DNA of 64,000 nt, taken from NCBI GenBank assembly GCA_035578905.1, contig JAQJVL010000738.1, positions 341,302 to 405,301 of the forward strand, read 5' to 3'. This stretch comes from Stictocephala bisonia (taxonomy: Eukaryota > Arthropoda > Insecta > Hemiptera > Membracidae). A program made the position numbers and the translations under genes. Under the pieces are notes generated by a model. That model was given only the letters and a program-made list of their open reading frames with translations, was not told the origin of the DNA and ran no database searches. Of the stretch, positions 23,588-36,144 are shown piece after piece. Positions within the stretch are counted from its first letter, which is position 1, and the number at the start of each line of letters is the position of its first letter.

Positions 23588-23814
23588 TCGTCTTTGCCAA
23601 CAATGCATTGGCTCAGACTGAAAATCGAGAGGTTGAATGCTCTTCAAATCAACTGATTTCAAGAGTTATCGAAGGACTATTACCTCTTGCCTCTAACAAA
23701 GTTATGGAAAGATATTTTAATGCTTTTGGTAAAGATTTGCGGCCGATCTGTAATCATGAATATTCCAGTCACGTTTTACAGGCACTGATGGTCATTGCAA
23801 CAACACATTCTCTG
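23588..23814 (+). CDS. NOP9: NOP9, exon 2
   Basis: The exon starts after TTTGTTTCAG and ends CTCTG|GTAAGA. Its 227 bases complete the split Val codon from exon 1 and end in phase 0. It encodes VFANNALAQT, then the first Pumilio-type repeats including NQLISRVIEGLLPLA and CNHEYSSHVLQALM. The S/N-x-x-SHVLQ pattern is a typical Puf RNA-contact helix. There is no internal stop. The next exon in protein order is on the opposite strand in this scaffold (29680-29998). Confidence 0.88.
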
Positions 23815-24155
23815 GTAAGATTCTGAATATTATGTATATTACTAATTTAATTTTTTATCTTAAAACTGAACAACTTTGTGTTTATGTGTGGATGGTTGAG
23901 TCACTACCACTATACGTGTGTGGGTGGGTCACACTACTAGTCTGTCCTATGTAAGTTCAGCATTCATCTCCTGTTTGTAAGCCTAGTAAAATAAAAGCAT
24001 AAACATAATGTACAAGTGATATCAATTAAAGTGTGTATAATTTGTTTGTTCATCTAGTATCTGTAAGTATAAAAGATAAATTAAGAACAATTCTTTTTGA
24101 AAGAGCTCATTAGGAAGTTAAGGGCATTAAACTTATAGTGTAGAATGCTTCATGT
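23815..24155 (+). other. NOP9 intron 2, 5' end up to the gap
   Basis: This is AT-rich. A segment at 23885-23940 (GGTTGAGTCACTACCACTAT, then GGGTGGGT) is a rough inverted match to 32050-32100. The last 15 bases, TAGAATGCTTCATGT, are the reverse complement of 43297-43311. Confidence 0.6.
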
Positions 24156-24255
24156 NNNNNNNNNNNNNNNNNNNNNNNNNNNNNNNNNNNNNNNNNNNNN
24201 NNNNNNNNNNNNNNNNNNNNNNNNNNNNNNNNNNNNNNNNNNNNNNNNNNNNNNN
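24156..24255. other. Assembly gap, exactly 100 N
   Basis: A run of exactly 100 N is a conventional placeholder for a scaffold join of unknown size. Confidence 0.98.
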
Positions 24256-25949
24256 ATCATTACATTTTGTTAATTTTCAATTCTCTCATTTTCACTGACA
24301 AATTAAGAATGATTAGGCCTAAATAGTTTTTCCAGTTTATAATAAAAAAGGGTAAACAAATAAATAAATAACTAAAAATTAGTCCTTCCGTCAATATAAA
24401 ATATTTTTGAGCAGGTCATGTGTAATAGAATAGTTGGTTATTTAGTGAAAAATTATATTTTTAGCCCTTCAGAGTACTGATTTTTTAATACGTCCTAATT
24501 AATAAACAGAAAAGTAGGATCAAAAGAGTGAATATTTATTTACACAAATTTAAAAATTATAGTTTTACCCTTAATACTCTTTGCTGAACTTATGATAAGA
24601 TTGACTTGGGAGAACATTTTGATACTTACATTCTCAGAAAAAATACTAATAAAGGAGGCTTACTTTAGATATTTTGGAAATAAGATAATACAGTCTTAAT
24701 CATATAAGTCTTAATAAATATAATGAACAGTCTTTTTTGTAATGTTGTACATTGTTAATCTAAATTACCTCTTATATGAGGAACTTACTAAAAACCCATT
24801 CCTTTTCTTTTCTTTACAAATACAAACAGACTACAGGCCCTACCTAATTAAATTCCCAATGTGAAATGAGTTATAAAAAACACAATGTTGCCACCAGTTG
24901 TTTTTACTACACAGGAAGTAATGAGAAGGAATCATATAGGAACAAAATATGGAATAGCATTTAATTTATTTATTGTAAAAAAATACACTTTACTACTTCT
25001 TATTTGTTTATTTCATACTAGTTACTCACTGCAAACCATAAATACTGAGGCACAGGTGTCACGAGCACAGCTAGTGACGAGTCCCCTAGTAGGAATAAAC
25101 CATAGTAAAAACTCATAAATCATCAGTGTCAAAATGATTCATGAATACAAAAAATTAAACATTTTATTTATTTTTATTTAATTATACATTTATTTTACAG
25201 ATTTGGCCTCTACAAGTTTGATATAACTTGTCGGTGAGGTCCATGTAATAAACATTACATATATATATACATACAATTCTTTTGTATCCAAAATGAGGTG
25301 GTTTAGAGCGGCACTACAATCTTATCACTCATTTCGGCAGTTACAATGAAAGTGAAAGTTGGGACGTGCCGGCCACGGTTGCACTGTCAGTCAATATTTT
25401 ATTTTACACAGAAGAAACTGATATGCATTTTTTAATTCCTGCCTATTCCAGTGTCTTATTTGCCCATAACAGTTATTCATCTACATCTGTGCGTAATGTA
25501 AGTCATGTTCTTCTGTCCGTTCTGGAGTTACATGAAGTGCATTCCGTGGCCGACACGGCCCATCACTCAACCTGTTGCTTTTCCTAATATAATATTGTAA
25601 TATTCGTGAAATTTCAATTAAAAAGAAATCAATTACAATATATTACATTTACAATGTGAGCAAACTATAACTTTGTTAAAGTGAACGTTATTCAATATCA
25701 GGAGTTTACTTCTTTTCTTTATTGAATTCAATATGTTATTATAAGTGAAGAAAATACTACTGTTATTATATTACAATTTGTTATTATATATTATGAAAGC
25801 AAGAAAATAATACAGTGAAATGTGTTAGTTTATGAAACTGAAGTGTAGTGATGAGTGTTGTGCTGAATCTGGAATCATTGGGAGGCCTAGAGATCACTGT
25901 CCTTGGATGACGTAATAAGTTACTTGCTTTAACTAATATTTCTGAAGAA
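24256..25949. other. AT-rich spacer with a small GC-ended inverted repeat
   Basis: There is no supported gene. CGTGCCGGCCACGG (25365-25378) and its near complement CCGTGGCCGACACG (25544-25557) could be the ends of a 190-bp MITE. A segment at 25200-25280 ending in TATATATA resembles a LINE or SINE tail. Confidence 0.4.
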
Positions 25950-28442
25950 AGTTATTCATAAAAAGATAGCTGTTCTAAATTCTCCGAAATTAGATATGTT
26001 TTCAATATCTTTTGGCAATAAATTGTACAGATACGGAACTATAAACACAGGTAGCCTTTGCCCATAATTTGTTCTCGATAATGACGCAACATATTTTCTA
26101 ACATGTCTTGTTCTGAAATTCCGTATGTTGGGAGTTTTATAATTATTATTTTTAACGCTACTTATTATAACTTGTAGGTCGTACAACTCTTTTGGCGTCA
26201 ATTGTCCCATAAAACTGAATTCATTCAAATTTATAATAACATATGGGTAAGGCTGAATTTCGTTAGCGTACAGTATTCTTAAACACATTTTTTGCAGATT
26301 CATTATCTGGTATAAATGACTCTTTGCTGCTGTAACGCAGACTGATATTTCACATCTCAGCAATGATTAAAAAAAGGCATTATATATTGTATGTTTTACT
26401 TTTGGTGTTGCTTTATTTTTTATTTTATATATTATAGCAGTACATGGCATAAGTTTTTAATGCAGTGACATTACCTGATCCTTCCACGTAAGTTTATTGT
26501 CAACCATAAGTCCTAACTATTTTGTGACATTTACTTGTTTAATATCTTCACATTGGCACTGCTCCTCTCCGTTTAAACAACGATAGTTATGAAGTTTTAT
26601 ACTGATCTCTTTTTCAATACTTATATATTTTTTTTTTTTTTTATGAATATGCATAAAATTTGTTTTCTGGCTGTTTATAATCAATCCTTTGTTGTGAGCC
26701 CACTTAGTGAACATTTTAAAATCTCTTTGGATCTCTGCTATATTTAGGTGCTTATCTTTTGTTAGGATAAGCACACCATCTTATGTGCCTTCCATTTATT
26801 CTATTTAATACATCATTCAGATAAATTATAAACAAGACTGATTGCCTTGAGGAACACCATATTCAATAGTTTTTTCATCACTAATAGTGTTTAGTGCTTT
26901 GACAGAAAGTTTTCTTCCATTAAAATAGCTCTTGAACCATTTCAAATAGGGGCCCCTCACTCCTATTTTGTGTAACGCTGAAATTATGCACTTATGTTCC
27001 ACTGTCTCAAAAGCCTTAGAAAAATCAATAAATAAAGCTAGACCATGCTCTTTATTATTCATTATTTCAATAGCTACTTTTGCAAATTCCTGTAACACTT
27101 TTTCTGTACTGTAATTCTTTCTAAAACCATAATTAAATTTGTTTACTATTAAGTATATTATTTTCTGCCAGATATTTATTTAAACAGTCCAATACATATC
27201 TCTCAATTATTTTATCTAAGGAAGTTAAAATCGCAATTGGGCGGTAATTCTGGTATTTCTTCTTACTTTTGTTTTTATAAATTGGCCATATTATTGATTT
27301 TTTTTCAGCAATTAGACAATTTTCCTTGTGAAATTGATTCCTTTGTTAATTTACTCAGAGGTTCGCTGATTTTATCTATTATCTCTTTTACATCTTCCAA
27401 TCTTATACCATCGTTACCCGGTGATTTGTTAGTTTTCATTTTAATAATTATTTGTTTCATCTTTTGTTATGTGATTTTTAGTATGAATAAATTATGAATA
27501 GGCTCATTATTATATTCATTCAATTGATCATCATTGGGTTGTTCTACGGTTTTGTGAATACAGTTATGATTTAAGCACTCTATACCTTCAAAAAAAAAAC
27601 TGAGAAAAGCCATTCACAATTTCTTCTTTTTTCATAGTTTTTCCTATAGCAGTTTCTATTGTTTAATCAATACTGCTTTTATTTCCTCCACCTAATAAAC
27701 AGTTAACATTTTCCCATACTTTTCTCATGCTGTTCTTATTTTTATCAAAACACTGGTGATAATAGCAATTTTTCCTCCTCTTTACATTATTGTTTAGTCT
27801 TTTTTTTAAGTCTTTGGTACAAATTTCTATGCATATAATTTGAGGAGTCCACTTTCCACAGTATAAAAGTTCTACCCCTTTCTCTAATTAGGTTTATTAT
27901 TTCAATATTAATTCAGTCTTTGATTGACCAATTCTTATAAGAACGGCTTTGCTCATGATTCTCCCCACCTTGATATTTACTAATAGGCCTAGAGCACATT
28001 TCATAATTTTTAGAGAATTTGTTTATTATCTCTTCAAAACCTTTGTTACCATCTTTATATTGGCTCAACGCCCAGTTCTCCTCTTTTAATTTTGATTTCA
28101 GTGTAAATTCATTTATTATCATACTTTTTCCATCTCTGCGATTCCTATTCCTCCTTCCGACATCTCAAATCTGCCAGTTACAGGGTAATAATCTGATGTC
28201 TTTATTTTTATAACACCTGTATAAATTCATTTCGTGAGCCTATTCAATCTGTAATATATATGATCAATACAAGATGTAAGTAAATTATTTAGCTTTATTT
28301 CTTCTCTTGTATAATCCCATAAACCCCGTTGTAAGCCCCATTTCGTCATAATGGCTTCATATGTCAAAACATAATTATTAGTTTTGTCCTTTAAATCTAT
28401 GTCTGTGTCTCTAACCATAATTAAATTGATGTAATGAAACAT
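25950..28442 (-). mobile_element. LINE relic (Jockey/CR1 superfamily), minus strand
   Basis: Reading the minus strand from 28442 there is an endonuclease C-terminal motif (SCIDHIYYRL at about 28250), a linker (28122-27913), then RT pieces. LFIDFSKAFETVEH at about 27030 is the palm motif with catalytic Asp, and GVPQGN is at about 26850. A deletion follows where the catalytic ADD box should be. KTNFMH lies at about 26655 and a C-terminal segment at 26363-25956. Numerous stops and frameshifts are present. The 5' part, including the N-terminal half of the endonuclease, is absent. It may be the same broad family as the relic at 41836-43250. Confidence 0.75.
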
Positions 28443-28489
28443 ACTTTTATTCTTTTCTTTTCATTTCATTCATTCATTCATTTTTCATT

Positions 28490-28680
28490 TCTAAGACGCC
28501 GATCGTAGAGATATGGGCGAATATTAGGGGTGAATGAGTGTGATGAGTGTGATGAGTGTAGATGAACAAGTGTAGTCATTATTAATATCTGAGTTCGACT
28601 TAGCTCAGAAAGGACTGTTTATTAACAGCCCAATAGCCAAGGCCTTCTATGTTGATAACAAAGTTCCTGACTAGAGGAAT
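28490..28680 (+). repeat. Dispersed repeat, uninterrupted copy
   Basis: This copy shares its order of motifs with 60-158 plus 1786-1860, without the 1.6 kb insertion. It carries a short GATGAGTGT tandem at 28540-28570. A third, inverted and weaker match lies near 31950-32000. Confidence 0.55.
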
Positions 28681-28689
28681 ATATTTTAT

Positions 28690-29055
28690 AAAATGAACTT
28701 TTTGGGCTTATCGTTTGGTCTGATCAGGGCCGTTTGCTTGGGTGGGGCAACCGAGGCGGTCACGTTGAGCGCAACGATACGGTGAGGGCACTGCCGTGGT
28801 AAAAAAATATTTATTTTATGTGTTTGTGGTCTAATTTTACTTATAGGCACTTAATACGACTGAATTGATTCCTGAGTTGTACTAGAATGGATATATTCTA
28901 CCCATGTCAATTGCTAGTGCCGAACAAAGCTTGAAACTTATTTGCTCTCTACAACAGCACAGGGAAGGCTCACTCGTCCTTCTAGCAATAAAAAATGACA
29001 CTGCAAAAACTTAAAACTTCACAGATATTCTGACTACATTTGCTCATGCAAAATT
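28690..29055 (+). pseudogene. hAT transposase C-terminal (dimerisation) fragment
   Basis: At about 28911-29050 one frame reads MSIASAEQSLKLI, then REGSLVLLAIKND and, after a stop, FTDILTTFAHAKF. This is the order of conserved blocks in the hAT C-terminal dimerisation domain. The GC-rich 28720-28800 stretch may be the element's 5' end joined by an internal deletion. The catalytic core is missing. Confidence 0.6.
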
Positions 29056-29679
29056 CAGATGAATTCCTTTCAATATTTAAAGTTTGTATAGGCTTATATA
29101 CAACATAAAAGAGCACCCAAGTAAAGATCAAACAATGAAAATTCAAAGACTGTACATAACTAACATCAAATATTAGTATATGTAGTGGAGGGTGGGTGGT
29201 CCGTAATGCTGTTATTTATAATTACTATAAAATATATTATAGCTATTACAGCTGCGTAGTGAATAACGGAGTGGCTCTGAAGAGCATCTCCCTGACCAAA
29301 ACTGGAACAAAAAAAAGTTATAATGATGATGGGAACTTAGGACTTGCCTTGAGCACCTACAAATACAACAGCCCTAGGGCAGATATTGATGTTGCTGACA
29401 GTCCTGTAAACAGTAAAATTTTCCTACCTGACAAATCCCAAAATGAAAACTGTCTCACCTCAAGCATCCACAAATGAATATGCCTTTTGTTACATTTTTC
29501 TGGAATAAAAACCGAGAACCGACTTTCAGAACTGAACCTTAAAAAGGCACTTTGTGCATGTAACATAGGTTATTAGGAATCCATGTTTATTAGGAGTAGG
29601 ATCCTCAAAATGTTATAAATACAGGATAATTTGTTCTTTAATCGTTAAAATAAAACCTTATTAAATATATATACTTTAC
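29056..29679. other. NOP9 intron sequence, no gene recognised
   Basis: This is AT-rich and lies 3' of exon 3 on the minus strand. Small antiparallel open frames here show no known motif. Confidence 0.4.
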
Positions 29680-29998
29680 CTTTGAACTGAGGCCATTTTG
29701 ATATCCTAGTAAAAAACTCTTCCAGCAACTGTTTAAATTCTTTTGGAGATTCTGAAGTGGGTTGACTGATAGTAATATCTTTTTGATTGTTTTCCTTTTT
29801 AGGAGGAAAACTGCTGTTGTTATGTTTGTCCATCTGAGGAACTCCTGCCAAGCAATACATCGCAGTCCTCAGTACAGGGTTGGCATACTTCTCACTGATA
29901 TACTCCTCAATATTGTTGAGCAGATATTTGCTCACTTTCAATACCCACTTCTGACAGATATCTTTGTGATCATTATCATCCTTGGTTTCATAATTTTG
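29680..29998 (-). CDS. NOP9: NOP9, exon 3 (inverted relative to exons 1-2)
   Basis: On the minus strand an acceptor CCTTTTTTTTAG precedes the exon, and the exon ends TTCAAAG|GTAAAG. It is 319 bases long, starts in phase 0 as exon 2 requires, and has no stop. It encodes the next Pumilio-type segment (KVSKYLLNNIEEYI, YANPVLRTAMYCLAGV) and then a Lys/Ser-rich linker, the same order as in NOP9 proteins. The orientation conflict lies across a 100-N gap, so I treat it as part of the same gene on a misplaced contig. I did not find exon 4 in the window. Confidence 0.82.
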
Positions 29999-30765
29999 CT
30001 AAAAAAAAGGAAGATATGGTAACTTTTTCAAATCTTTGCTGTAGATTTTTTGCACGTACAATAGAACAATTGAGTTTGACGTTTCTGCTAAAACAAATGT
30101 AATGTGTTTTTATATTAAAAAATTGGCAACACTACTATACAGATTAGTTAATCTTCACAGAAGAGTGACAGAAGCTGTAGCAAGGCCGCTGCACATCTGC
30201 ATCCTCCTAGGTCTCAAACAACAATTAAACAGTAACATTCACAACAAAGGTTGAAGTGAATAATCTAGGAATGACCTCAGAGCTCTCCTTCCCTTTAGAA
30301 AACTAAAAATTCACAACAATAGACAAACAGATAGTTTGTCTCTTAATTCCAGCTGTAAAGCCTTGGAATCAATTGTTTTAGTCAGCACTGTTGTTGTTAC
30401 TTATTACATTTAAGTAAGAGTTATAATTTTAAAAAAATACTTTTTTACATTTAAGTAAACCATACTATAGTTCGCCCACTTTGATTGCGTCCTAATTAGA
30501 AAACCTGTGAGAGCGATAAAGCTAGTCATTGAAGTGAAACGGAAAATTAGTTTTCTCCCACCACTGAACCGACGTGGCACTATGCCGCCACTTTCACATT
30601 TCAACGTCATGAATATGCAGTGGAAAGCTCCGCATATTACGTCATCGTGCCAGTTGACCATTGGCGAGGCAGGGAACTGGAATCTAGTACAGCTGAAACA
30701 AGGCATAAGGAGAAAAGGACCTGAGATAGGAGTGAAGAATCAGCTAGTGTAGTCGATTTGTTGTC
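29999..30765. other. Intron sequence, nothing recognised
   Basis: There is no supported gene. A GC-richer stretch (30500-30740) is open in two frames but resembles no family I know. Confidence 0.4.
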
Positions 30766-31420
30766 GGGTCATTCCATGTCAGTTCAACCAGATCATTTCA
30801 CCCACCATCTCAGATTTGTATGAAACTTGGTAGCTTTGTTCTATATGTAAAGATAAGTAAAACTACCAAATTTGAAATTTTTATCTCACTTAGTTTTCCA
30901 GTTATGGCACTTTAAAGTTTTTACGTTTTTCAATTCCCGCACTCTGGAATGTCCAAACAAAACATGTCATAGAAAAGAAAATAATTTCTCATTTCCTCAT
31001 TTGAAACCCAATCTTTATGAAATTTTCAAGGCAAGTTCTTTGAGTACTAAGGAATTTGAAAAAATTACCTCACTAATCTTAGTTAAACCTAAAATATAAA
31101 AAATTACAATTTTGTTTGTTTGTTCAGTTTTAAAAACGCAAACATGTTTTACGTTAAATTCAATATCTCAAAAAGGAAATAAGATAATCAAGGAATCTTT
31201 TTTCCTATTTTAATTATCTGCATGGTATGGGCTTTAATTTAGTAAAATAATTATTCTGTGTATTTTGTTACTTTTATTTCTAAAATGCATTGCAAGTTTC
31301 AATATATTAATTACAAGTGATGTGAGTTCTTTCAATAACAATGAATACCTATAGCTTTTAAAGGAAAGATATAAACTAAATTTGAATATTTGGAAAAGTA
31401 TATTTAATAATAAGCAATGT
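30766..31420 (+). repeat. Left terminal inverted repeat
   Basis: It pairs with 35010-35717. Strong blocks include TGAAACTTGGTAGCTTT, TTCTGTGTATTTTGTTAC and ATTTAATAATAAGCAA. Identity weakens toward the inner end. Confidence 0.75.
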
Positions 31421-31799
31421 GAATTAAAAATATTTGAGTTCAGATATGATTTACAGGCTCAGTATTAAAATATAAAATTAATATTTACGTACAAATTAAG
31501 TATACAGAAACCTGTTCTTATACACACCAAATGTATATCATTAGACCCATTTCACTGAGAAGACTTGCAAGCTAATGAACTAATTTTTTTTGTTTGAATA
31601 TATTTTCAACTAATCTGGTGCACTCTAGTGGGAATTGATAGGTCCTTCCCATTGAGGTGTGTGGAGATAGTATAAATTTTATTAATATAAGTGTTCTTAT
31701 ACATATCTGAATATGAACAACTAATGAAAAACTGTGTAAAAATACTGTGACAGAATATTAATTAGGCCGAGTAAAGAATCTACACTTACATGACTTATC

Positions 31800-32060
31800 C
31801 AGTGAATTAGTCATTTAACTGTGTTAACTGACGTAATGAAATTGGTCGGTAACGTAGTTGGTTCAATCCCAGCTTCATGTGCTAAAGGTTCTCAGTTCGA
31901 TCCCAAACAGAGTCGATACATTTTGAGAAGTATTAGCTGATAATCACCGTCTGTTCATTTGTCATTGGGCTATTAATTAATTAACTGATTCAATGTTAAC
32001 GTAGAACTTTGGTACTTTTACACCCACCCATACAAGTACAATGGTAATGGACCCACCCAC
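31800..32060 (+). repeat. tRNA-like SINE fragment inside the transposon
   Basis: GGTTCAATCCC (about 31860) and AGTTCGATCCC (about 31895) resemble polymerase III B boxes. The 3' part (GGGCTATTAATTAATTAA) is an inverted relative of the repeat at 28.6 kb. No A box is convincing. Confidence 0.4.
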
Positions 32061-32094
32061 CCACCCATACAAGTACAGTGGTAATGTATGCTCA

Positions 32095-34527
32095 ACCACT
32101 GCAAGGATGTGTGGAATTGGCATGTCACATACATCATCTCGTTTGAGCCAGTAAAAAGAAGGGGATGGTCCTGCTGGGTGAAGAAACTTTACTGTTACAT
32201 CTCCATCTTCTTTGGCAACATTTGTTATTATTCCATCGTACCAGAGATTGTATTATGTACAAGCAATGAAGCGAGAGGGATATAGATCTTCTTCTTTAAC
32301 ATTTAAAGATAATCCTCTTCTCAAGTTGAATGTTAGACTTGGTTTTTCATCGCAACTGACTCGCCTTGCTTCTATAGTTCCAAAACAGTCGAGGAGTCTG
32401 AAGTTGTGAAAACTTCTAGTATCTGGAAGGGTATTCAGACCTTCAAAGCATTTTGCGAGCTTGCAACGAGTCTGATCTACTGAGTCTTTTGAGATGAAGT
32501 GGAAATTGATTTTGGCAATGTTAGATTTACAAAATTGAAAGTAGGTAGTTGCAGTCAATATTTGATTGTCAAGAGTCCTTTGATGACCATTTAACAGTTC
32601 CTCCAATACCGCCGCATTCTGTTTTGCCATGGCTTGTAGCGAAGAAAGACCATTGGCCTTTAATTTTGAAGTCTTTTTCATGAAGGGAAAGGTTCATGAA
32701 GTTGTATTTGTTCTTGTACTGCCCTGCACAACCGTCACTACAATTATAAACGTCTGTGATGTTAGGAAAATTGTCTTTGAGAAATTGTATTAGGGTTTCT
32801 TGAATTTTATAAACCATACAAACATCATGATTCAAGTCAGCAGAAATTATAGAGTGGGATGAGACTAATTTTTCCTGGTCAATACACAAATTGATGATTG
32901 CTGGATGAACAGAACAGGAGTCTGAGGTCCAGTGGTAACCCTGGACCTCATCTTGAATCATAAATGAGTAATTTTCACTAAAATCCATTGATATAATGGC
33001 TATATTTGACTCACAAACATCTTTAAGGATTTTAAATTAGCTTGACTGGCTTTTGGCAATGTAAGAATGAGGGATTAGCTTTTCTACTTTGGACGTCAGT
33101 TCATCAACAAATTCATGAATAGTTGATGTTTGTGTTACCATCTGCGTTCGATCTGTAGCAACCCATTGCTTGTGATCTATTCTATCATCTTCTTCATAGT
33201 TTTCAAACTTTGTTTTTAAGAATGTGGTCAGATTTTCTTTAGATGGACATTTTTCACATCGCCTAAACATACAGTTTTGATTTGAATTTTCACACAAAAT
33301 CAGGTTTTGTAGATCTTTATAACTCTCTTCTAGTTGTGCTGCATGTATTAGAAGTATTACATTTTGATGGATAGTACATACACAGACATAGTGTATGTAC
33401 TATTCCACTGGCACCAGCCAGAACACACCATTTCGGGCGAAAGTGTACAAAACTTAGAGAACCCTATTTTTATTTCAGGATATTCCCATTTAAAGTTTGC
33501 AAACATTTCATTCAGATTACTTAAAGTTAATCTCTTCTTCTCATATTGTTTTTTCCCTAGGCTTACTACATCTTTCATACTAAGTAAAACTATTGACTGC
33601 TCATCACTCTGATAGAAATTGACAACTAAGTCAACAACCTCGGAACTCAGTATCTTTCCTTTCATTGCTTCAGGTTCTGCCAAAAACCCTTTTTCTTTAT
33701 AAAATTTTTTGCTTGTCTTGCACAATAATCGTACACTTCAAAAGTATCTTTGATTTTTGTTTTTGACCAATTCAGTGATGCGGGAATTGTCAATAGTTGT
33801 ATTTTCTTCTTTAACGAAAGTTTGGTCAATTCACTTTTTATGTTCTCAACGAGTATGTCCATTTCTGCTGCTTTTTGCTCAGTATTTTGTTGTAATTTAG
33901 GTTCTTTTGATAGCACATCAACATCTAAAACTGTCTCAACTTTCATTTTAACGTTTTCATGTAGTTTTTCTAGTTTATTTTAAGCATAACCAATTTTTGA
34001 GTTTTCATTCAATGCATGTAATTTGAAAGGTGAACACCCAACGTTCGTCAAAGAAGCGTTTAAAGAATCAACAGCCTTTTCTTTTTGTAATTGAATTTCA
34101 GTTTCAGTTGACATGATAATATCATCATCATCTTGTGATTCTTCTTCACAGTTAACTGGAGTTCAGAATATAATTTTATAGCAATTAGTACATAACTTTT
34201 CCCCAGGTTTCACTTTTAGACCTTTTGTGACTCAGGCCTCATTCTGCTAAATGTACTACCCTTAAACTATTTTTAACGGGTTTCTTGTGATTTTTATATG
34301 GGTCACAGCATACCTTTTGTAGAAATTCATACTTTGTCAATAGTTAACTCTTATGATCAAAACAGATGTTTATTATTTCTTTACTATCTAATTCACTTCT
34401 TATCTTAATCAAGTTAAGTTCTTCTTCAGATAGATCACACACATTTTCCAACCCCTTTTTTTTGACATAAGTGATTTTGTGGCACTCTTGTCACTTTTAT
34501 TAACCCTATACTACACTTACTGTCCAT
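32095..34527 (-). pseudogene. Transposase-like gene of the long-TIR element
   Basis: The minus-strand frames run from an ATG at 34527 to about 32095 in six or more pieces. The N-terminal part has a Cys-rich zone (CCDPYKNHKK). The middle has a Leu/Lys-rich linker. The core has DFSENYSFMIQDEVQGYHW (about 32986), SADLNHD, SDGCAGQYKNKYNF and ATSHGKTECGGIGGTVK. The C-terminal part has FLHPAGPSPSFYW (about 32140). This architecture belongs to a large family of transposon proteins common in Hydra and aphids. The conserved Asp residues in the core are the likely catalytic ones. Several frameshifts and stops make it inactive. Confidence 0.65.
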
Positions 34528-35009
34528 TTTAAATTAAACTTTATTTAAAAGCAAGGTAAATTGTTCTTCGTAATTGGATTATGAAAAAATAAAAATGTAA
34601 GCAATTCAGTAGAAACAATGTTAACAGATTACCAACTGAAAATGTAAATTTAAAACTAATTATCTTTGTGTATTTAAATTTTTATTATTTTAAATTTACG
34701 TAAATAAACATAAATCAATTCACCTATACACTAAAGAAAGCTAAATAATATCACTTATAACAATGTTTACTCAAGGAGCACTGACAATAGACTGACTTAC
34801 AATCAACAGTCAGAGGGCAGAGTAACTGCAGCCTGTCAAGACATGAAACTTTCCTGGAGCAACTTGCTGCTTGTTGAGCCAAACTATCTGCTTGTCTATT
34901 TTTAGACTTGAATATAACATGAATGTTAACTTTCAACTTGCATACTATATTCAATCAAAACTTCTAAGTGAACATATTTACACTTATATTACAAAATGTA
35001 GCTTGCTTA

Positions 35010-35717
35010 TTATTAAATATCATATATTACGTTTTTTTAATTAAAATTTAAAAAATATAATAAATTATTACACAATAGTTTCTAATTAAAAACCTATACT
35101 TCCCAAATAAATATTGAAATTTAGTACATTGGGATTGAGAGAACCTCACATCAACATCACTTGTAAAAAATATATTAATACTTGCAATGGACTTAAGAAA
35201 TAGAAGGAACAAAATACACAGAATAATTATCTTACTAAATTAAAGCCCGTACCATGCAGATAATTTAGGAAAAAAGGATTTCTTGATTATCTCATTCCCT
35301 TTTTGAGATATTGAATTTTACGTAAAACATATTTGCATTTTTAAAACTAAACAAACAAAAATGTAATTTTTTATAATATTTTAGGTTTAACTTAAGACTA
35401 GTGAGGTAATTTTTTCAAATTCCTTAGTACTCAAAGAACCTGCCTTGAAATTTTCATATAGATTGGGTGTCAAATGAGGAAATGAGAAATTATTTTCTTT
35501 TCTATGTCATGTTTTGTTTGGCGCTATCCAGAGTGCAGGAATTGAAAAACATAAAAACTTTAAATTGCCATAACTCGAAAACTAAGTGAGATAAAAAATC
35601 CAAAATTTGGTAGTTTTACTTATCTTTACATAAAGAAAAAAGCTACCAAGTTTCATACAAGTCTGAGATGGTGGGTGAAAACTTATTTTTTCTGGTTGAA
35701 TTGGCGTGAAATGACCC
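35010..35717 (-). repeat. Right terminal inverted repeat
   Basis: It is the reverse complement of 30766-31420 with point differences and small indels, ending TGAAATGACCC. Confidence 0.75.
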
Positions 35718-35721
35718 TGTC

Positions 35722-36098
35722 ATTACTGATTTATATTGAGGTTATATTATAATTTGATTTAAGATATTATTGTTTTAAATATATATTTTATTTGAAATAG
35801 TTATAATGTGATTGAAGTGTTTATTTATCTTTACTTTCATTAATGTTTTATTTACGTAATAAATAAAACTATGTAAACAGTTTTAAAAGGTATGCTTTGC
35901 TAACTGTAAAGTCATAATAGATTGAGCAAGCACGTAATATTCAATTTCAACATGATTTATAATAACTACAAAAATTCAAATATACAAAATTATGACTGTT
36001 AGCCATTATTTGTAGAAAAGTTGTAATTCCTAGGGCTGATATGTATAACAAAGTTATAATACAAAATAACAATTGAGCATCCTTAAACATTTTAATGA
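35722..36098. other. AT-rich spacer
   Basis: Nothing was recognised between the long-TIR element and the Penelope-like relic. Confidence 0.45.
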
Positions 36099-36144
36099 AT
36101 TAACACCAACCGTTTTCGGCAATTATTTTAGAAACAACTTAGTA

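Larger units (their letters stand above)
30766..35717. mobile_element. DNA transposon with about 650-bp inverted ends (Sola-like)
   Basis: The outer ends are GGGTCATTCCATGTCA and, inverted, GGGTCATTTCACGCCA. Matching continues inward for about 650 bp on each side. TGTC is present directly outside both ends (30762-30765 and 35718-35721), giving a 4-bp target duplication. The interior carries a broken transposase-like gene on the minus strand. A 4-bp TSD and long TIRs fit the Sola superfamily, but that is inference; the transposase family was recognised only by shared motifs. Confidence 0.7.

Noticed and set aside
24885..25118. 77-codon frame with a hydrophobic middle
   Set aside because: It matches nothing known, sits in AT-rich spacer and has no splice or neighbour support.
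25366..25587. 73-codon frame
   Set aside because: It lies between the inverted GC-rich ends of a likely MITE and shows no motif.
31850..31910. tRNA gene
   Set aside because: B-box-like strings are present, but there is no cloverleaf or A box, so it was kept only as a SINE-like fragment.
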